From the NCBI RefSeq assembly GCF_004522235.1, contig NZ_SDLT01000030.1, forward strand, positions 1 to 42,171: a stretch of 42,171 nucleotides of DNA. The letters are read 5' to 3'. The notes beneath the pieces are model-generated. The model had not been told where the DNA came from, made no database searches, and was given only the letters and a program-made list of their open reading frames with translations. This document shows positions 41,730-42,171 of the stretch, piece by piece (within the stretch, counting starts at the first letter, position 1; each line of letters begins with the position of its first letter). The translations under genes were made by a program, and so were the position numbers. The stretch comes from Amycolatopsis nivea (lineage in GTDB: Bacteria; Actinomycetota; Actinomycetes; Mycobacteriales; Pseudonocardiaceae).

Positions 41730-42171
41730 CCCGCACGCATCGCTGAGCCGCGCTGACCCGCCGAGCCGCACCACACCGCGGTGCCGCGCCGACCCAATGA
41801 TCAGCACGCACCGCTGCGCCGCACTGAACCGCCGAGCCGCACCGCAGCTCAGCACCAAACCGCCGAGCCGCACCGAAGCGCCAATCAACACCGCGCCGCG
41901 GCTCAGCACCACACCGCTGAACCGCCGAGCCGCACCCAAGCGCCAATCAGCACCACACCGTGGCACCGCGCAGCGCCGCGCCGACCCAATGATCAGCACG
42001 CACCGCTGAGCCGCACCGAACCACCGAGCCGCAGCACACCACAGCTCAACACCGCGCCGCGGCTCAGCACCACACCGCTGAACCGCCGAGCCGCACCCAA
42101 GCGCCAATCAGCACCACACCCCAGCCCAGCACGGGACTGCTGAGCCGCACCGCGCCGCGAGCGACGCCGAA
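41730..42171. repeat. Degenerate tandem-repeat block reaching the window edge
   Basis: About 440 bp of short related units built on CCGCCGAGCCGCACC and AATCAGCACC. A perfect 75-bp direct repeat occurs at 41885-41959 and 42046-42120, and a perfect 34-bp repeat at 41783-41816 and 41975-42008, giving a higher-order array. Several frames are open, but only through the skewed composition, so I call no gene. It continues beyond the window. Confidence 0.85.

Noticed and set aside
41781..42143. 120-codon basic repeat protein
   Set aside because: Several frames are open because of biased composition, with no ribosome site; not enough support for a gene.
41730..42171. CRISPR array
   Set aside because: Units vary in length, have no regular spacers, and no cas genes are present.

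Overview
The window comes from a high-GC actinobacterium, most likely a member of the Pseudonocardiaceae such as Amycolatopsis; the genus is an inference. The evidence is G/C-rich third codon positions, many GTG starts, a glnX-glnH-pknG operon, an EspC-like type VII secretion protein, a SARP/NB-ARC regulator and an ECF sigma factor paired with a DGPF protein. It is chromosomal in character: 34 protein genes, one tRNA-Lys, and no insertion sequence, phage gene or CRISPR array.

Layout. 0.1-5.6 kb: glnX-glnH-pknG (minus strand), an amino-acid sensing and kinase cascade. 5.7-8.0 kb: AcoX/NAD-kinase-like protein, CopZ-like metallochaperone, cold-shock protein with long leader and terminator, and a small unknown protein. 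8.3-11.7 kb: an atypical ThDP enzyme divergent from a hydroxyacid-oxoacid transhydrogenase and its coupled thioesterase. 11.7-13.9 kb: WYL regulator divergent from an epoxide hydrolase, then tRNA-Lys(TTT) with a terminator. 14.2-18.5 kb: membrane diguanylate cyclase, MFS exporter, AraC regulator, and a STAS protein without the usual phosphoserine. 18.6-24.0 kb: a 1019-residue SARP regulator divergent from a flavin monooxygenase and SGNH hydrolase, with heptamer direct repeats between them. 24.0-29.7 kb: SDR and patatin-like enzymes in an operon, secreted carboxylesterase, LysR regulator and its divergent NADPH oxidoreductase. 29.7-35.7 kb: a five-gene minus-strand operon joining a fatty-acyl-AMP ligase and a stand-alone acyl carrier protein to an EspC-like protein, a 1119-residue Gly-rich repeat protein and a small coiled-coil protein. 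35.8-38.2 kb: ECF42-like sigma factor and DGPF partner, divergent from a methyltransferase. 38.2-39.6 kb: alpha/beta hydrolase under a TetR regulator with a clear palindromic operator. 40.0-41.7 kb: small membrane protein and LysR-type regulator. 41.7 kb to the right edge: a degenerate tandem-repeat block.

The most unusual unit is the operon at 29.7-35.7 kb. It puts FAAL-type lipid activation and an ACP in one transcription unit with type VII secretion-like proteins. No acyltransferase, polyketide synthase or ESX core gene is in the window, so the lipid acceptor is unknown. Other points worth a second look are the SARP operator, the ThDP enzyme with RHD in place of RHE, the STAS protein with AVIG in place of DSSG, a CRP-like palindrome beside a candidate ECF42 promoter, and the repeat block at the right edge.
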